DNA from: Desulfobulbaceae bacterium DB1
Lineage (GTDB): Bacteria > Desulfobacterota > Desulfobulbia > Desulfobulbales > SURF-16
Direction: 5' to 3'
DNA length: 64,000 nucleotides
Assembly: GCA_001914235.1 (NCBI GenBank)
Contig: MQUF01000008.1
Coordinates: 124,001-188,000, forward strand
Below the pieces are notes generated by a model. That model made no database searches and was not told the origin of the DNA. It worked only from the letters and a program-made list of their open reading frames with translations. Below are positions 26,880 through 35,116 of the stretch, in pieces. The first letter of the stretch is position 1. Each line of letters opens with the position of its first letter. Both the position numbers and the translations under genes were made by a program.

Positions 26880-28272
26880 GAAATCTCTTTACATTGAAAC
26901 ATTCGGCTGCCAGATGAATGACCGTGACTCGGAAATCATGCGGCAGCTGCTCAGTACGAGTTACGACACCACCGCTGAATTAAAAAATGCCGACGCGATT
27001 ATTGTCAACACCTGCAGCATTCGCGGCAAAGCGGAGCAGAAAGCATACAGTCTGCTTGGCGCTTTGCGGAAAAGAAAAAAGGAAAACCCTGATCTGATTA
27101 TTGCGGCAACCGGCTGCGTCGCCCAGCAGGAAGGCGGCAAGATGCTTTCCCGCATGCCGCATGTGGACCTTGTCGTCGGGCCGCAACACATATACCGGCT
27201 GCCGGAACTTTTCACTCAGGCGCAACGCTGCCGCAAAGGCATTGTTGCGACCGATCAGGAAAAGTCCTTTCACATTCCCCCGTTTCTTCCTTCCCTGCAG
27301 CCCGGCCAACCGCATAAACGCTTTGTCACCATCATGCAGGGTTGCAATAATTTCTGCACCTACTGCATCGTTCCCTTTACCCGTGGTCGGGAAATCAGCA
27401 GAAAACCGGAGGATATCCTGGCCGAGGTACGTCATCTGGCCGCGGGCGGGGTGAAGGAAATTACCCTGCTCGGCCAGAATGTCAATTCATACGGCAATGA
27501 CCAGTCGCGAGAGGAACGGACGAATTTTTCCAGCCTGCTGCATCAGGTCGCCCAGGTCGACGGTATCGAAAGAATACGTTTTACCACGTCAAACCCCAAG
27601 GATCTTTCCGAAGAGCTGATGCGCTGTTTTGCCGACCAGGCCAAACTGTGCCACCATTTTCATTTGCCGGTTCAATCCGGCTCAAACGCTGTTTTGCAAA
27701 AGATGAACCGCAAATACACGATTGAGAACTATCTGGAAAAAGTTGAAAAATTACGAGGATACTGCCGGGATATCGCCCTGACTACGGACATCATCGTCGG
27801 ATTTCCCGGTGAAACCAGGGATGATTTTCAGGCGACCCTGGATCTGCTGCGCTTGGTCCGCTATCATGGCGCTTTTTCCTTTAAATATTCCAGCAGGCCA
27901 CCGGCAAAATCATGCGACTTTGAGGAAACGGTCAGCGAAGAGGAAAAAATTGAACGTCTGGCCGAACTGCAGAAAATGCAGAAACGGATATCGCTTGCTC
28001 GGAACCGCGAATATATCGGCAAACGTATTCAATTGATGGTAGAAGGAGAAAGCAAATCAGAAAACGGCAACCAATGGGCCGGACGCAGCAGCAGCAATCA
28101 TACGGTCAACTTTCTTTCCCCTTCTCCCCTGTTTCCGGGCCAGTTTGTCGACGTGGTTATTCGTGAGGCCTGTTTGAATTCGCTGCGGGGCGAGTTGGCG
28201 AATGAAGGCGGAATCCGAGACAACGAACCGGGTTTCACCGGATCGTGCCATATGTGTAAAATTCAGAGGTGA
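26872..28272 (+). CDS. miaB: tRNA-2-methylthio-N6-isopentenyladenosine37 methylthiotransferase MiaB
   Basis: 466 aa from ATG 26872 (the frame opens upstream in tolC). Auxiliary cluster cysteines C13, C48 (NTCSIR) and C82 (TGCVAQQ); radical SAM cysteines C158, C162, C165 (GCNNFCTYC); C-terminal TRAM domain with GRSSSNHTVNF. It adds the methylthio group to i6A37 made by MiaA. Start overlaps the tolC-like gene by 8 bp; its stop overlaps the candidate GTG start of the PHP gene. Confidence 0.96.
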   Translation: MNKKSLYIETFGCQMNDRDSEIMRQLLSTSYDTTAELKNADAIIVNTCSIRGKAEQKAYSLLGALRKRKKENPDLIIAATGCVAQQEGGKMLSRMPHVDLVVGPQHIYRLPELFTQAQRCRKGIVATDQEKSFHIPPFLPSLQPGQPHKRFVTIMQGCNNFCTYCIVPFTRGREISRKPEDILAEVRHLAAGGVKEITLLGQNVNSYGNDQSREERTNFSSLLHQVAQVDGIERIRFTTSNPKDLSEELMRCFADQAKLCHHFHLPVQSGSNAVLQKMNRKYTIENYLEKVEKLRGYCRDIALTTDIIVGFPGETRDDFQATLDLLRLVRYHGAFSFKYSSRPPAKSCDFEETVSEEEKIERLAELQKMQKRISLARNREYIGKRIQLMVEGESKSENGNQWAGRSSSNHTVNFLSPSPLFPGQFVDVVIREACLNSLRGELANEGGIRDNEPGFTGSCHMCKIQR

Positions 28273-28274
28273 AA

Positions 28275-28925
28275 ATGATGATTGACCTGCATACCCATTG
28301 TTTTTTCAGCGACGGTGAACTGGTTCCGGCTGAACATCTTCGCCGGGTTGAGGTGCTCGGTTATGCGGCCATTGCCATAACCGACCACGCCGACTCTTCC
28401 AATATTGACTTTATCGTTCCCCGGATTCTGAAAGCGGCCCGGGACATGAACCGTTATTCCGCAACCAGGCTGCTCGCCGGAATTGAGTTGACCCATGTTC
28501 CGCCGGAAATGATGGCGGAGCTGACGGCATACGCGAGAAAACTTGGGGCCCAGGTGGTGGTCGGACATGGCGAAACCATTGTCGAGCCGGTGAAGCCGGG
28601 AACCAACCGGGCGGCCATTGAGGCGGGAGTCGATGTGCTGGCCCATCCCGGCTTTCTCAGCATCGAAGATGCTCGTCTTGCGGCGGAAAAAGGGATTATG
28701 ATAGAACTGTCCGGTCGAAAAGGCCATTCGCTGACCAATGGTCATGTGGCGAAGATTGCCGAGCAATGCGGCGCCCGACTTGCGGTAAACGCCGATGCCC
28801 ATGGGCCATCCGATTTTCTCACGGCGGAAATGGCGAGAAATGTCGCCCTGGGCGCCGGCATCAGCTTGAGCCGTTATGAGCAGATCCGCAAAGACATGTC
28901 GTCTTTTGTCGCGGCAATCGGCTAG
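28275..28925 (+). CDS. PHP-domain phosphoesterase (histidinol-phosphatase-like)
   Basis: About 217 aa. Metal-binding motifs of a PHP fold are present: DLHTHCFFSDG, ITDHAD, GIELTH, VLAHPG and NADAHG. A histidinol-phosphatase or other phosphatase role is possible; no his genes are nearby. Ribosome site GAGGTG precedes ATG 28275/28278. It is the last gene of the forward block. Its TAG stop contains the TA dinucleotide at which the IS630 element is inserted, yet the protein is unaffected. Confidence 0.85.
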   Translation: MMIDLHTHCFFSDGELVPAEHLRRVEVLGYAAIAITDHADSSNIDFIVPRILKAARDMNRYSATRLLAGIELTHVPPEMMAELTAYARKLGAQVVVGHGETIVEPVKPGTNRAAIEAGVDVLAHPGFLSIEDARLAAEKGIMIELSGRKGHSLTNGHVAKIAEQCGARLAVNADAHGPSDFLTAEMARNVALGAGISLSRYEQIRKDMSSFVAAIG

Positions 28926-28952
28926 TACATTGTATATGTTAAAGTTTCGGAT
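28925..28952 (+). repeat. IS630 terminal inverted repeat, left
   Basis: GTACATTGTATATGTTAAAG..., reads inward from the TA at 28923. It matches the right end in GTACA, TGTA and the TTAA-GTTT-CG core with several mismatches. Confidence 0.75.
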
Positions 28953-29559
28953 AAAGCCGTTTTAGTTTTATTCGCGCATCATCTGTTCTAAACTGCCAAT
29001 CAACCTTAGTCTGGCGGTTATTTCGATCAATGTTCCATGCCGCCACTTCAGCTCGCATCTTCTCGATACAATCAATCCGGCCTGCAAGGCATTGCCGCTT
29101 CAATACACTGAGTTCAATCTCTGCTATGTTCAGCCAACTCCCGTGTTTCGGGGTGTAGTGTATTTCAAGACGTTCCGCCAAGCCCCTGGCTTCTTCAGGT
29201 GGGAAAGCCGCATAGAGCGAGGCCGTGTCGTGTGTATTGAGGTTGTCCATGACCAAAACTACTTTCTTGGCATCGGCATAACGCTCTTCAAGCATCTCTT
29301 TGATGAAATGGGCCCAATCAATCCGTGTCCGCTGTTCAGTAATTTTTACCTTGCGCTTTCCCCCAAGCGGTTCTACCTCAAGTAATATGCTTGCGACCCC
29401 ATTGCGAACATATTCATCATCCATCAGAACAGGATGGCCAGGGGCTGCCGGAATAGGCTCATGCACCTCCCCGATTAACTGTACACTCGATTCATCCATG
29501 CACACAACCGGGAATTCTTGACTATACGGACGCGCATAAACTTCGAGTATATCTTCCAT
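28939..29559 (-). CDS. IS630 transposase, C-terminal catalytic part (orfB)
   Basis: 206 aa from the first ATG; the frame is open further upstream to about 29631. It holds the DDE residues: D in CMDESSVQL, D in VMDNLNTH and E in NIAEIELSVL, giving the RNase H-like nuclease. On its own it lacks the DNA-binding half. It is read in frame -1 relative to the gene at 29565-30071, and a -1 shift at the A8 run 29630-29637 would give a 377-aa full transposase. Confidence 0.85.
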   Translation of the reverse strand: MEDILEVYARPYSQEFPVVCMDESSVQLIGEVHEPIPAAPGHPVLMDDEYVRNGVASILLEVEPLGGKRKVKITEQRTRIDWAHFIKEMLEERYADAKKVVLVMDNLNTHDTASLYAAFPPEEARGLAERLEIHYTPKHGSWLNIAEIELSVLKRQCLAGRIDCIEKMRAEVAAWNIDRNNRQTKVDWQFRTDDARIKLKRLYPKL

Positions 29560-29564
29560 TGCCG

Positions 29565-30071
29565 CTACAAAACTGGCGTTTTGATCCGGCGGTATCTTCC
29601 AGTATTTGCTTTGGTGAGGCTTAAGTTCATTTTTTTTAAAGTGTTACATACCGTCATCGGAGAAACACTCGTTACCATCTTCAGCTCGACCATTTTCTCA
29701 GCCAACAGACGTACTGTCCATCGATTTTTACCTTCTGGAGCATCCGAACATGCCAAAGCCAAAAGATGTGCTTCAAATTCTCCTCCGAATTGAATTTCTC
29801 GCGGAGGGGTCTCGCGCTCCTTACGTTCAAGGGCGGCAGAAAGACCTTCTTCAACAAATCGTTTCTTTAAGTGTTCTAAACTCCGCGTCGTTGTCCCTAA
29901 AGCTTCTGCGACCTGAGTGACAACCCACTTCGGTCCATGTTCCCCCGCATCAAGCAGAAGTAATGCTCGAGCATACAGTACGGTGCGGGCTGCCCTTTTC
30001 CCTTTAGTTGAAATAGCCTCCAAATCTTCCCGTTCCTCTTTTGTTAATGTCACTCTGTATCTTGGTGCCAT
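29565..30071 (-). CDS. IS630 transposase, N-terminal DNA-binding part (orfA)
   Basis: 168 aa. An N-terminal HTH pair (WVVTQVAEALGTTTRSLEHL) as in IS630-type transposases that bind terminal repeats. The last ~20 residues (after LKKMN) are out-of-frame sequence; the family-typical continuation (KKNELKP...KYW.IPPD) appears in the -1 frame. ATG 30071 has GGAGGACGAC upstream. Confidence 0.85.
   Translation of the reverse strand: MAPRYRVTLTKEEREDLEAISTKGKRAARTVLYARALLLLDAGEHGPKWVVTQVAEALGTTTRSLEHLKKRFVEEGLSAALERKERETPPREIQFGGEFEAHLLALACSDAPEGKNRWTVRLLAEKMVELKMVTSVSPMTVCNTLKKMNLSLTKANTGRYRRIKTPVL
29630..29640 (-). promoter_or_regulatory. Candidate -1 programmed frameshift site in the transposase
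   Basis: The minus strand reads ACT TTA AAA AAA ATG in orfA. The heptamer A-AAA-AAA (29637-29631) allows both tRNAs to re-pair after a -1 slip, giving AAT GAA CTT in the orfB frame. The orfB frame is closed just upstream by TAA, so the shift must happen here. Alternatively it is a one-base deletion in the A-run. Confidence 0.5.
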
Positions 30072-30120
30072 GTCGTCCTCCTTGTATTTTGAAGACGACT
30101 ATAACAAATATCACGCAAAA

Positions 30121-30148
30121 ATACGAAAACTTAAATTTTACATTGTAC
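30121..30148 (-). repeat. IS630 terminal inverted repeat, right
   Basis: Read inward on the minus strand: GTACAATGTAAAATTTAAG..., the imperfect counterpart of the left end at 28925. Followed outward by TA at 30149-30150. Confidence 0.75.
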
Positions 30149-30154
30149 TAGGAG

Positions 30155-30532
30155 TTACAGCGAACAGGAGTGCTTGATGCCGGCAAATTTTGCCGGCCCG
30201 ATTCCGGGCACGTCGAGAAGTTCACGCATGTCATGAAATCCCTTTCTTGCATCTCGCAGGGTTATGATTCTGCGGGCGAGAGTCGGCCCAATTCCTGGAA
30301 TTGTTTGAAGCAGTTCCGCATTTGCCCTGTTGATGCTGACCGGTAAAAAAAACAATGGCCGCATCTGGTCGGGAAGAGGACGTTGCAGAAGATGCGTCGG
30401 GACAATGGATTCCAGTGTCTGCGCATCTTCTGCGGGAAAAGTGGGGAAAACAGTTTGCAGGCTGATAAGGATGCCGACGACCAGGAGGACGATAACCCGA
30501 TAATCCTTTTTCATGTCCCCTTTTTGCTTCAT
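30155..30532 (-). CDS. ComEA-like helix-hairpin-helix DNA-binding protein, membrane-anchored
   Basis: 125 aa (119 from ATG 30514). One N-terminal membrane segment (VIVLLVVGILISL) and a C-terminal HhH pair (INRANAELLQTIPGIGPTLARRI, LLDVPGIGPAKFAGI), as in ComEA DNA receptors and related proteins. This points to a periplasmic DNA-binding module; no other competence gene is near. Its ATG overlaps the cimA stop (ATGA); the alternative ATG 30514 has AAGGGG in front. The stop lies 5 bp from the IS end. Confidence 0.8.
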   Translation of the reverse strand: MKQKGDMKKDYRVIVLLVVGILISLQTVFPTFPAEDAQTLESIVPTHLLQRPLPDQMRPLFFLPVSINRANAELLQTIPGIGPTLARRIITLRDARKGFHDMRELLDVPGIGPAKFAGIKHSCSL

Positions 30533-32130
30533 GACGCCTGTTTTTTCTTTTCATCCTTCATCAGTTTATGACTGATGCTGTCAACCAGGGCCTGCCAGCT
30601 CGCCTCAAGGATATCATGGGAAACGCCGACCGTTCCCCATTCGGAATCCTGATCGCGGGATTCGATCAAAACCCTGACCCGTGCGCCTGTGCCATGTTCA
30701 CTGGCAAGAACACGGACTCGATAATCACTGAGCCACATTTCAGCCAATGACGGATAAAAACGGGTAAGCGCCTTGCGCAGCGCCTTGTCCAGGGCGTTCA
30801 CCGGCCCATCGCCCAAGGCCGCCGTGTGCACCACCTCTCCACCGACTTCCAAACGGATGGTTGCTTCTGCCTGGGGGGGCTGATCCATGTCGCTTTTCTG
30901 GTTGATAACCCGAAAACTGATCAGGGTAAAATATCGACGCTGCACACCAAGGGCCCTGCGCATCAGCAGTTCAAACGATGCCTCAGCCCCTTCATATTGG
31001 AATCCCTGGTTCTCCAGGGTTTTCAATTCCTTGAGTATCGATGTCACCACCGGATCACGGCTGTCGAGATCGATGCCGAATTTCTTGGCCTTATGCAGGA
31101 CATTGCTTCGTCCCGATTGGTCGGAGATGAGAATTCTGCGGATGTTGCCTACCTTTTCCGGATCAATGTGCTCGTAGGTCAGCGGGTTTCTCTGCACCGC
31201 ACTGACATGGATTCCTCCCTTGTGAGCAAAAGCCGAGGCGCCGACATAAGGCTGATAACGGTTGTGGGGCAGATTGGCCAGTTCATTGATATACCGGGAC
31301 GTTTCGCTGAGCTTTTTCAGGTTGCTAGCCGCCTCGAAATTGTAGCCCAACTTCAGGGCCAAGGCGGGAATAACGGAAGTAAGGTTGCAGTTGCCGCACC
31401 TCTCCCCGTAACCGTTGATGGTTCCCTGAACCTGACGGGCGCCCATGGTGACGGCAATAAGCGAATTTGCCACGGCGGTTTCCGTGTCGTTATGGGCGTG
31501 AATTCCCAGCGCCACATCATGGCCGCACCTGGCAAGATGATTCTGTACCTCCCGGAAGATATCGGGCATTTCGGTGGGCAGGGTGCCGCCGTTGGTATCA
31601 CACAAAACAAGCAGCTCCGCTCCGCCCTTCACGGCTCTTTCCAGTGTTGCCAGGGCATATTCCCTGTTGTTTTTAAAACCGTCGAAAAAATGTTCCGCAT
31701 CGTAAAAAAGGTGCTTCACATGGGGGCGGAGATAGGCCAGTGAATCTTCAATGATCAACAGATTATCTTCCAATTCAATGCGGAGCGCCGCATGAACGTG
31801 GATATCCCAACTTTTACCGAAGATGGTAATAACCGGGGTGCGGGCGGCGATCAAGGCATTGAGGTTCACGTCCGCATCAGCCGGATTATGAAAAAGCCTG
31901 GTGCTGCCGAATGCGGCCACCTGTGCATGTTTGAGGTCGTAATTCCTCATCTCTTCAAAGTACTGAGTCGCGGTTGGATTCGCGCCCGGCCAGCCACCTT
32001 CAATAAAATCAATACCGAGCTCATCGAGTTTCAGGCTGACCCGCACCTTGTCTTCAACGGACAAATTGAAGTTTTCGGCCTGGCATCCATCTCGCAGCGT
32101 GGTATCGTATATTGTCAGTTGTCTGTTCAT
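30529..32130 (-). CDS. cimA: Citramalate synthase
   Basis: 533 aa. HMGL-like TIM barrel with DTTLRDGCQ, CDTNGGTLP, HAHNDTETAVANS and NGYGERCGN, plus the C-terminal LeuA dimerisation/regulatory domain (about 400-520). The CimA-type insertions (IFGKSWDIHV, LFYDAEHFFDGF) separate it from LeuA. It condenses pyruvate and acetyl-CoA to citramalate for the threonine-independent isoleucine route. Upstream lysC ends 30 bp before it on the same strand, so the two are probably one transcript. Confidence 0.93.
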   Translation of the reverse strand: MNRQLTIYDTTLRDGCQAENFNLSVEDKVRVSLKLDELGIDFIEGGWPGANPTATQYFEEMRNYDLKHAQVAAFGSTRLFHNPADADVNLNALIAARTPVITIFGKSWDIHVHAALRIELEDNLLIIEDSLAYLRPHVKHLFYDAEHFFDGFKNNREYALATLERAVKGGAELLVLCDTNGGTLPTEMPDIFREVQNHLARCGHDVALGIHAHNDTETAVANSLIAVTMGARQVQGTINGYGERCGNCNLTSVIPALALKLGYNFEAASNLKKLSETSRYINELANLPHNRYQPYVGASAFAHKGGIHVSAVQRNPLTYEHIDPEKVGNIRRILISDQSGRSNVLHKAKKFGIDLDSRDPVVTSILKELKTLENQGFQYEGAEASFELLMRRALGVQRRYFTLISFRVINQKSDMDQPPQAEATIRLEVGGEVVHTAALGDGPVNALDKALRKALTRFYPSLAEMWLSDYRVRVLASEHGTGARVRVLIESRDQDSEWGTVGVSHDILEASWQALVDSISHKLMKDEKKKQAS

Positions 32131-32160
32131 GGTTTCTCCATTTTGCGTTGAATCAGCCTA

Positions 32161-33399
32161 TCATTTTTCTTCCAGGGGCAAATTCGCCTTCTCGAGTTCA
32201 AAGGCGTCATGCAGGGCTCTGACGGCGAGTTCGGTATATTTTTCATCAATGACACAGGAAATCTTGATCTCAGAGGTGGAAATCATGTGAATGTTGATAT
32301 TTTCCCGGGCGAGAATATGAAACATGGTGGTGGCGATACCTGAGTGATTGCGCATGCCGACACCGACAATGGACACCTTGGCTATCTTCTGGTCGCCCGT
32401 AACGCTTTCCGCCCCTATTTCCTTGGCGATTTTTTCCACGATCAGCATCGCCTTGTCATAATCGGTGCGCGGAACGGTGAAGGTCATATCCGTCATCTCC
32501 CCTGCCCTGGTGTTCTGGATAATCATATCCACCACGATGCCGGCATCGGAAATGGGATTAAAAATACGAGAGGCCGTGCCCGGCGTATCCGGCACTTTGC
32601 TGAAAGTTATACGCGCTTCATTTTTGTTGTATGTGACACCTGAAACCAGCATGGATTCCATAATTTTATCCTCCTCAACAACCCATGTGCCTTCCGTCTC
32701 CGTAAAGGTTGAGCGCACATGGACCGGTACTTTGTATCTTTTGGCCAGACTTACGGAACGGATATCAAGCACTTTTGCACCGAGACTCGCAAGCTCCAAC
32801 ATTTCATCATAGGTTATTCTGTCAATCTTTCTTGCAGACGGACACACGTTGGGGTCCGTTGTGTAGACACCTTCCACGTCGGTGAAAATATCACACTGAT
32901 CCGCCTGCAGTGCGGCAGCCAGGGCCACTGCCGTGGTGTCGGAACCGCCGCGTCCCAGGGTGGTGATGTCGCCTTTTTCCGTCACCCCCTGAAACCCGGC
33001 CACCACGACGATTTTGCCTTCATCCAGGTGGCGCTTTATCAATTCCGAGTTGATCTCCTTGATACGCGCCTTGGTGTGCATGGTGTCGGTACTGATTCGG
33101 ACTTGATCCCCCAGCAGGGAAATCGAATCCATGCCTGCCGCCTTAACCGCCATTGCAAAAAGAGCGACGGTTACCTGTTCACCGGTGGCAAGAAGAACAT
33201 CCATTTCCCGTGGGTCCGGAATAGGCTGCATCTGTTTGCTCAGATCAACAAGACGGTTGGTTTCTCCGGCCATTGCCGACAAAACCACCACCATCTGGTT
33301 TCCCTTTTTGCGGCAATCCATGACCCGCTTCGCCACTGCTTTGATTTTTTCCGGATTCGCGACGGAAGTACCGCCAAATTTTTGAACAATTAATGTCAT
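32161..33399 (-). CDS. lysC: Aspartate kinase (LysC type)
   Basis: 412 aa from ATG 33399, chosen because AGGAG lies 10 nt upstream; a GTG at 33411 would overlap that site. KFGGTSV start, FTDVEGVYT and GRGGSDTTA substrate motifs, then two ACT domains (about 265-405) for feedback control by lysine/threonine. It phosphorylates aspartate, the first step to lysine, threonine and methionine. hom lies 10 kb away. Confidence 0.95.
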   Translation of the reverse strand: MTLIVQKFGGTSVANPEKIKAVAKRVMDCRKKGNQMVVVLSAMAGETNRLVDLSKQMQPIPDPREMDVLLATGEQVTVALFAMAVKAAGMDSISLLGDQVRISTDTMHTKARIKEINSELIKRHLDEGKIVVVAGFQGVTEKGDITTLGRGGSDTTAVALAAALQADQCDIFTDVEGVYTTDPNVCPSARKIDRITYDEMLELASLGAKVLDIRSVSLAKRYKVPVHVRSTFTETEGTWVVEEDKIMESMLVSGVTYNKNEARITFSKVPDTPGTASRIFNPISDAGIVVDMIIQNTRAGEMTDMTFTVPRTDYDKAMLIVEKIAKEIGAESVTGDQKIAKVSIVGVGMRNHSGIATTMFHILARENINIHMISTSEIKISCVIDEKYTELAVRALHDAFELEKANLPLEEK

Positions 33400-33517
33400 A
33401 TATCCAAACACTCCTGTTTCATGCTTATGGGCTCGTCAGAGCGATAAACCCAGTAAATAGAGTATTGCTGTGAAAATACATCTGTTTTTGTGAACCAAAT
33501 GCCCCCCTCAAGAAAGA

Positions 33518-33533
33518 TGGCACGCTATTTGCT
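33518..33533 (+). promoter_or_regulatory. Sigma-54 promoter (TGGCACG-CTAT-TTGCT)
   Basis: It matches the -24/-12 consensus TGGCACG-N4-TTGCW at every defined position. The predicted start is near 33545, over 250 bp before the next gene (33797). Confidence 0.7.
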
Positions 33534-33672
33534 TTCGCTTAAGCATAAAAAATAGCGGAAACTAAAAGCAAAAATAAATAACAGGAAACAAGCTGTGTTA
33601 TCAAGGGGAAAGAGAAATTATTCCAAAAAATTACCAAAAAGAGCGCCGGCAACTCGACAAATGGCGCCTGAA

Positions 33673-33704
33673 AAGGTATAAATTTGGACCTTCTTGTTTT
33701 TTTT
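33673..33704 (+). terminator. Possible rho-independent terminator in the lysC/M23 gap
   Basis: AAGGT (33673-33677) pairs with ACCTT (33688-33692); after CTTG comes a run of eight T (33697-33704). The stem is short. If real, it would end a ~160-nt transcript from the sigma-54 promoter before the peptidase gene. Confidence 0.35.
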
Positions 33705-33796
33705 ACTTTTTTTCCCAAATAGATGTTGTAACAACCATAGGATTTTGCTAGAAAATTACAGTATGTTTTTCCGATAATTTTCCAAAGGGATAATTC

Positions 33797-35116
33797 ATGA
33801 CGAAAGAAAACAAAACGCTTTTGACAAATTTGGCCATTGCTGTCTTTGTTATCACCTTTATCGTTACAAGTTTTAATTTTTATCAGGACGAACCGTCCTC
33901 TCCCGCTATCGCCTCGCTGCCGCCTGAAAAGGAAAAAACAGATGCGGTTGAACAGCCCGACAATTTCTTCCACACTCTGGTCGAGGGAACTCTTCAGCGG
34001 GGTGATTCGTTAAGCAAGTCGCTGCAAAGATACAACCTGTCCGATGATGTGCGAAAGCAGATCGTCGATTATCTGGCGGATTGCCTTGATTTCCGCCGCC
34101 TTCGCCCCAATGACAAATACCGTGTTTATCTTGACGAAGAAGGCCGGCTTCTTCGCTGTGAATATGAATCAGGCCCGCTCGACTGCTATTCCGTCACCCG
34201 AGAGGATGACACCTTCAAAGCCCAAAAGGAGGTGGTTGACCTCAACGTCAAAACCTGCATGATCGACGGGGAAATTTCCTCGTCGCTTTTTGACGCCTTT
34301 TTTCAGCACAACCTCCAGGCCTCTTTGCTGTATGCCTTTGCCGACATTTTCTCCTCCCGGATTGACTTCAACACGGAAACCCACAAAGGAGACACCTTCC
34401 GGCTTGTGTTTGAAGAATTTTACAAAGAAGACAAATTTATCGGCTACGGCAAAATTCTTTTTGCCCGATATCAACAGAAAAATGCCGAGATTTTTGAGGG
34501 ATATTTTTACTCGCCGGACGACAACAACCAGGGCGCGTATTATGACTCCATGGGCAAAGAGCTTGGCGCCTCTTTCATCAAATCGCCCGTTCCAGTCGGC
34601 CGGGTCACCTCAAATTTCACTTTCAAACGCAAGCATCCGATTCTCGGCGTCGTACGTCCCCATCTGGGAGTGGATCTTTCCGCGCCCATTGGCACCCCGA
34701 TCATGGCCGCCTCTGACGGCAAAATTGTTTCCATGGGTTTCGAGGGGGGATTTGGTCGGCAGGTCGTCCTTTCCCATGCGGGAGGATACAAGACATATTA
34801 CGGCCATCTGTCCCGTTTTGCCAAGGGTTTGAAAAAGGGAAGCGTCGTCAAGCAAAAAGATATTATCGGCTATGTCGGTTCTTCCGGGCTTTCCACCGGT
34901 CCTCATCTTGATTACCGTCTGGAACATCTCGGCAAATTTCAGGATCCGTTTTCCGTGGAAATGCTGCCGAAAACCGTCCTGGCAGGAACGGAAAAAGAAC
35001 GTTTCAACAACAAAATGTCCACCCTGGCCGGCATGATAGATTCCACTTCAGCCCCGGACACCCTTTATGTTCGTCGTCTGGTTGTACAACCCGAGGACAA
35101 GATCACCCTGCTTTAA
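33797..35116 (+). CDS. M23-family metallopeptidase (LytM-type), membrane anchored
   Basis: 439 aa. N-terminal membrane anchor (10-27), OapA/Csd3-like regulatory region (about 60-255) and a C-terminal LytM domain: zinc motif HLGVD (H289, D293), YYGHLS (H337) and GPHLDY (H370, D372). The usual HxH has Asp in place of the zinc-ligand His, a change to note when judging activity. Expected role: DD-endopeptidase trimming of peptidoglycan or activation of another hydrolase. ATG follows AAAGGGAT. trmL starts directly at the next base. Confidence 0.9.
   Translation: MTKENKTLLTNLAIAVFVITFIVTSFNFYQDEPSSPAIASLPPEKEKTDAVEQPDNFFHTLVEGTLQRGDSLSKSLQRYNLSDDVRKQIVDYLADCLDFRRLRPNDKYRVYLDEEGRLLRCEYESGPLDCYSVTREDDTFKAQKEVVDLNVKTCMIDGEISSSLFDAFFQHNLQASLLYAFADIFSSRIDFNTETHKGDTFRLVFEEFYKEDKFIGYGKILFARYQQKNAEIFEGYFYSPDDNNQGAYYDSMGKELGASFIKSPVPVGRVTSNFTFKRKHPILGVVRPHLGVDLSAPIGTPIMAASDGKIVSMGFEGGFGRQVVLSHAGGYKTYYGHLSRFAKGLKKGSVVKQKDIIGYVGSSGLSTGPHLDYRLEHLGKFQDPFSVEMLPKTVLAGTEKERFNNKMSTLAGMIDSTSAPDTLYVRRLVVQPEDKITLL

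Larger units (their letters stand above)
28923..30150 (-). mobile_element. IS630-family insertion sequence with TA target duplication
   Basis: The element runs from 28925 to 30148 (1224 bp), bounded by imperfect terminal repeats starting GTACA and flanked by TA at 28923-28924 and 30149-30150, the expected IS630/Tc1-type target duplication. It carries two overlapping transposase frames. Joining the flanks gives GGC-TAG-GAGTTA, so before insertion the PHP stop TAG and the convergent HhH gene stop were 4 bp apart. Neither gene was broken. Complete ends and TA repeat suggest a recent event. Confidence 0.85.
33412..33796. other. 385-bp intergenic region with sigma-54 promoter and hairpins
   Basis: Between divergent lysC and the M23 peptidase gene. 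It holds a near-consensus sigma-54 site (33518-33533), an inverted repeat GCGCC/GGCGC (33643-33647 with 33663-33667), a hairpin followed by a T-run (33673-33704), and GTTGTAACAAC (palindrome near 33726). No convincing ORF on the plus strand. It could encode a small RNA or a long leader. Confidence 0.5.
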
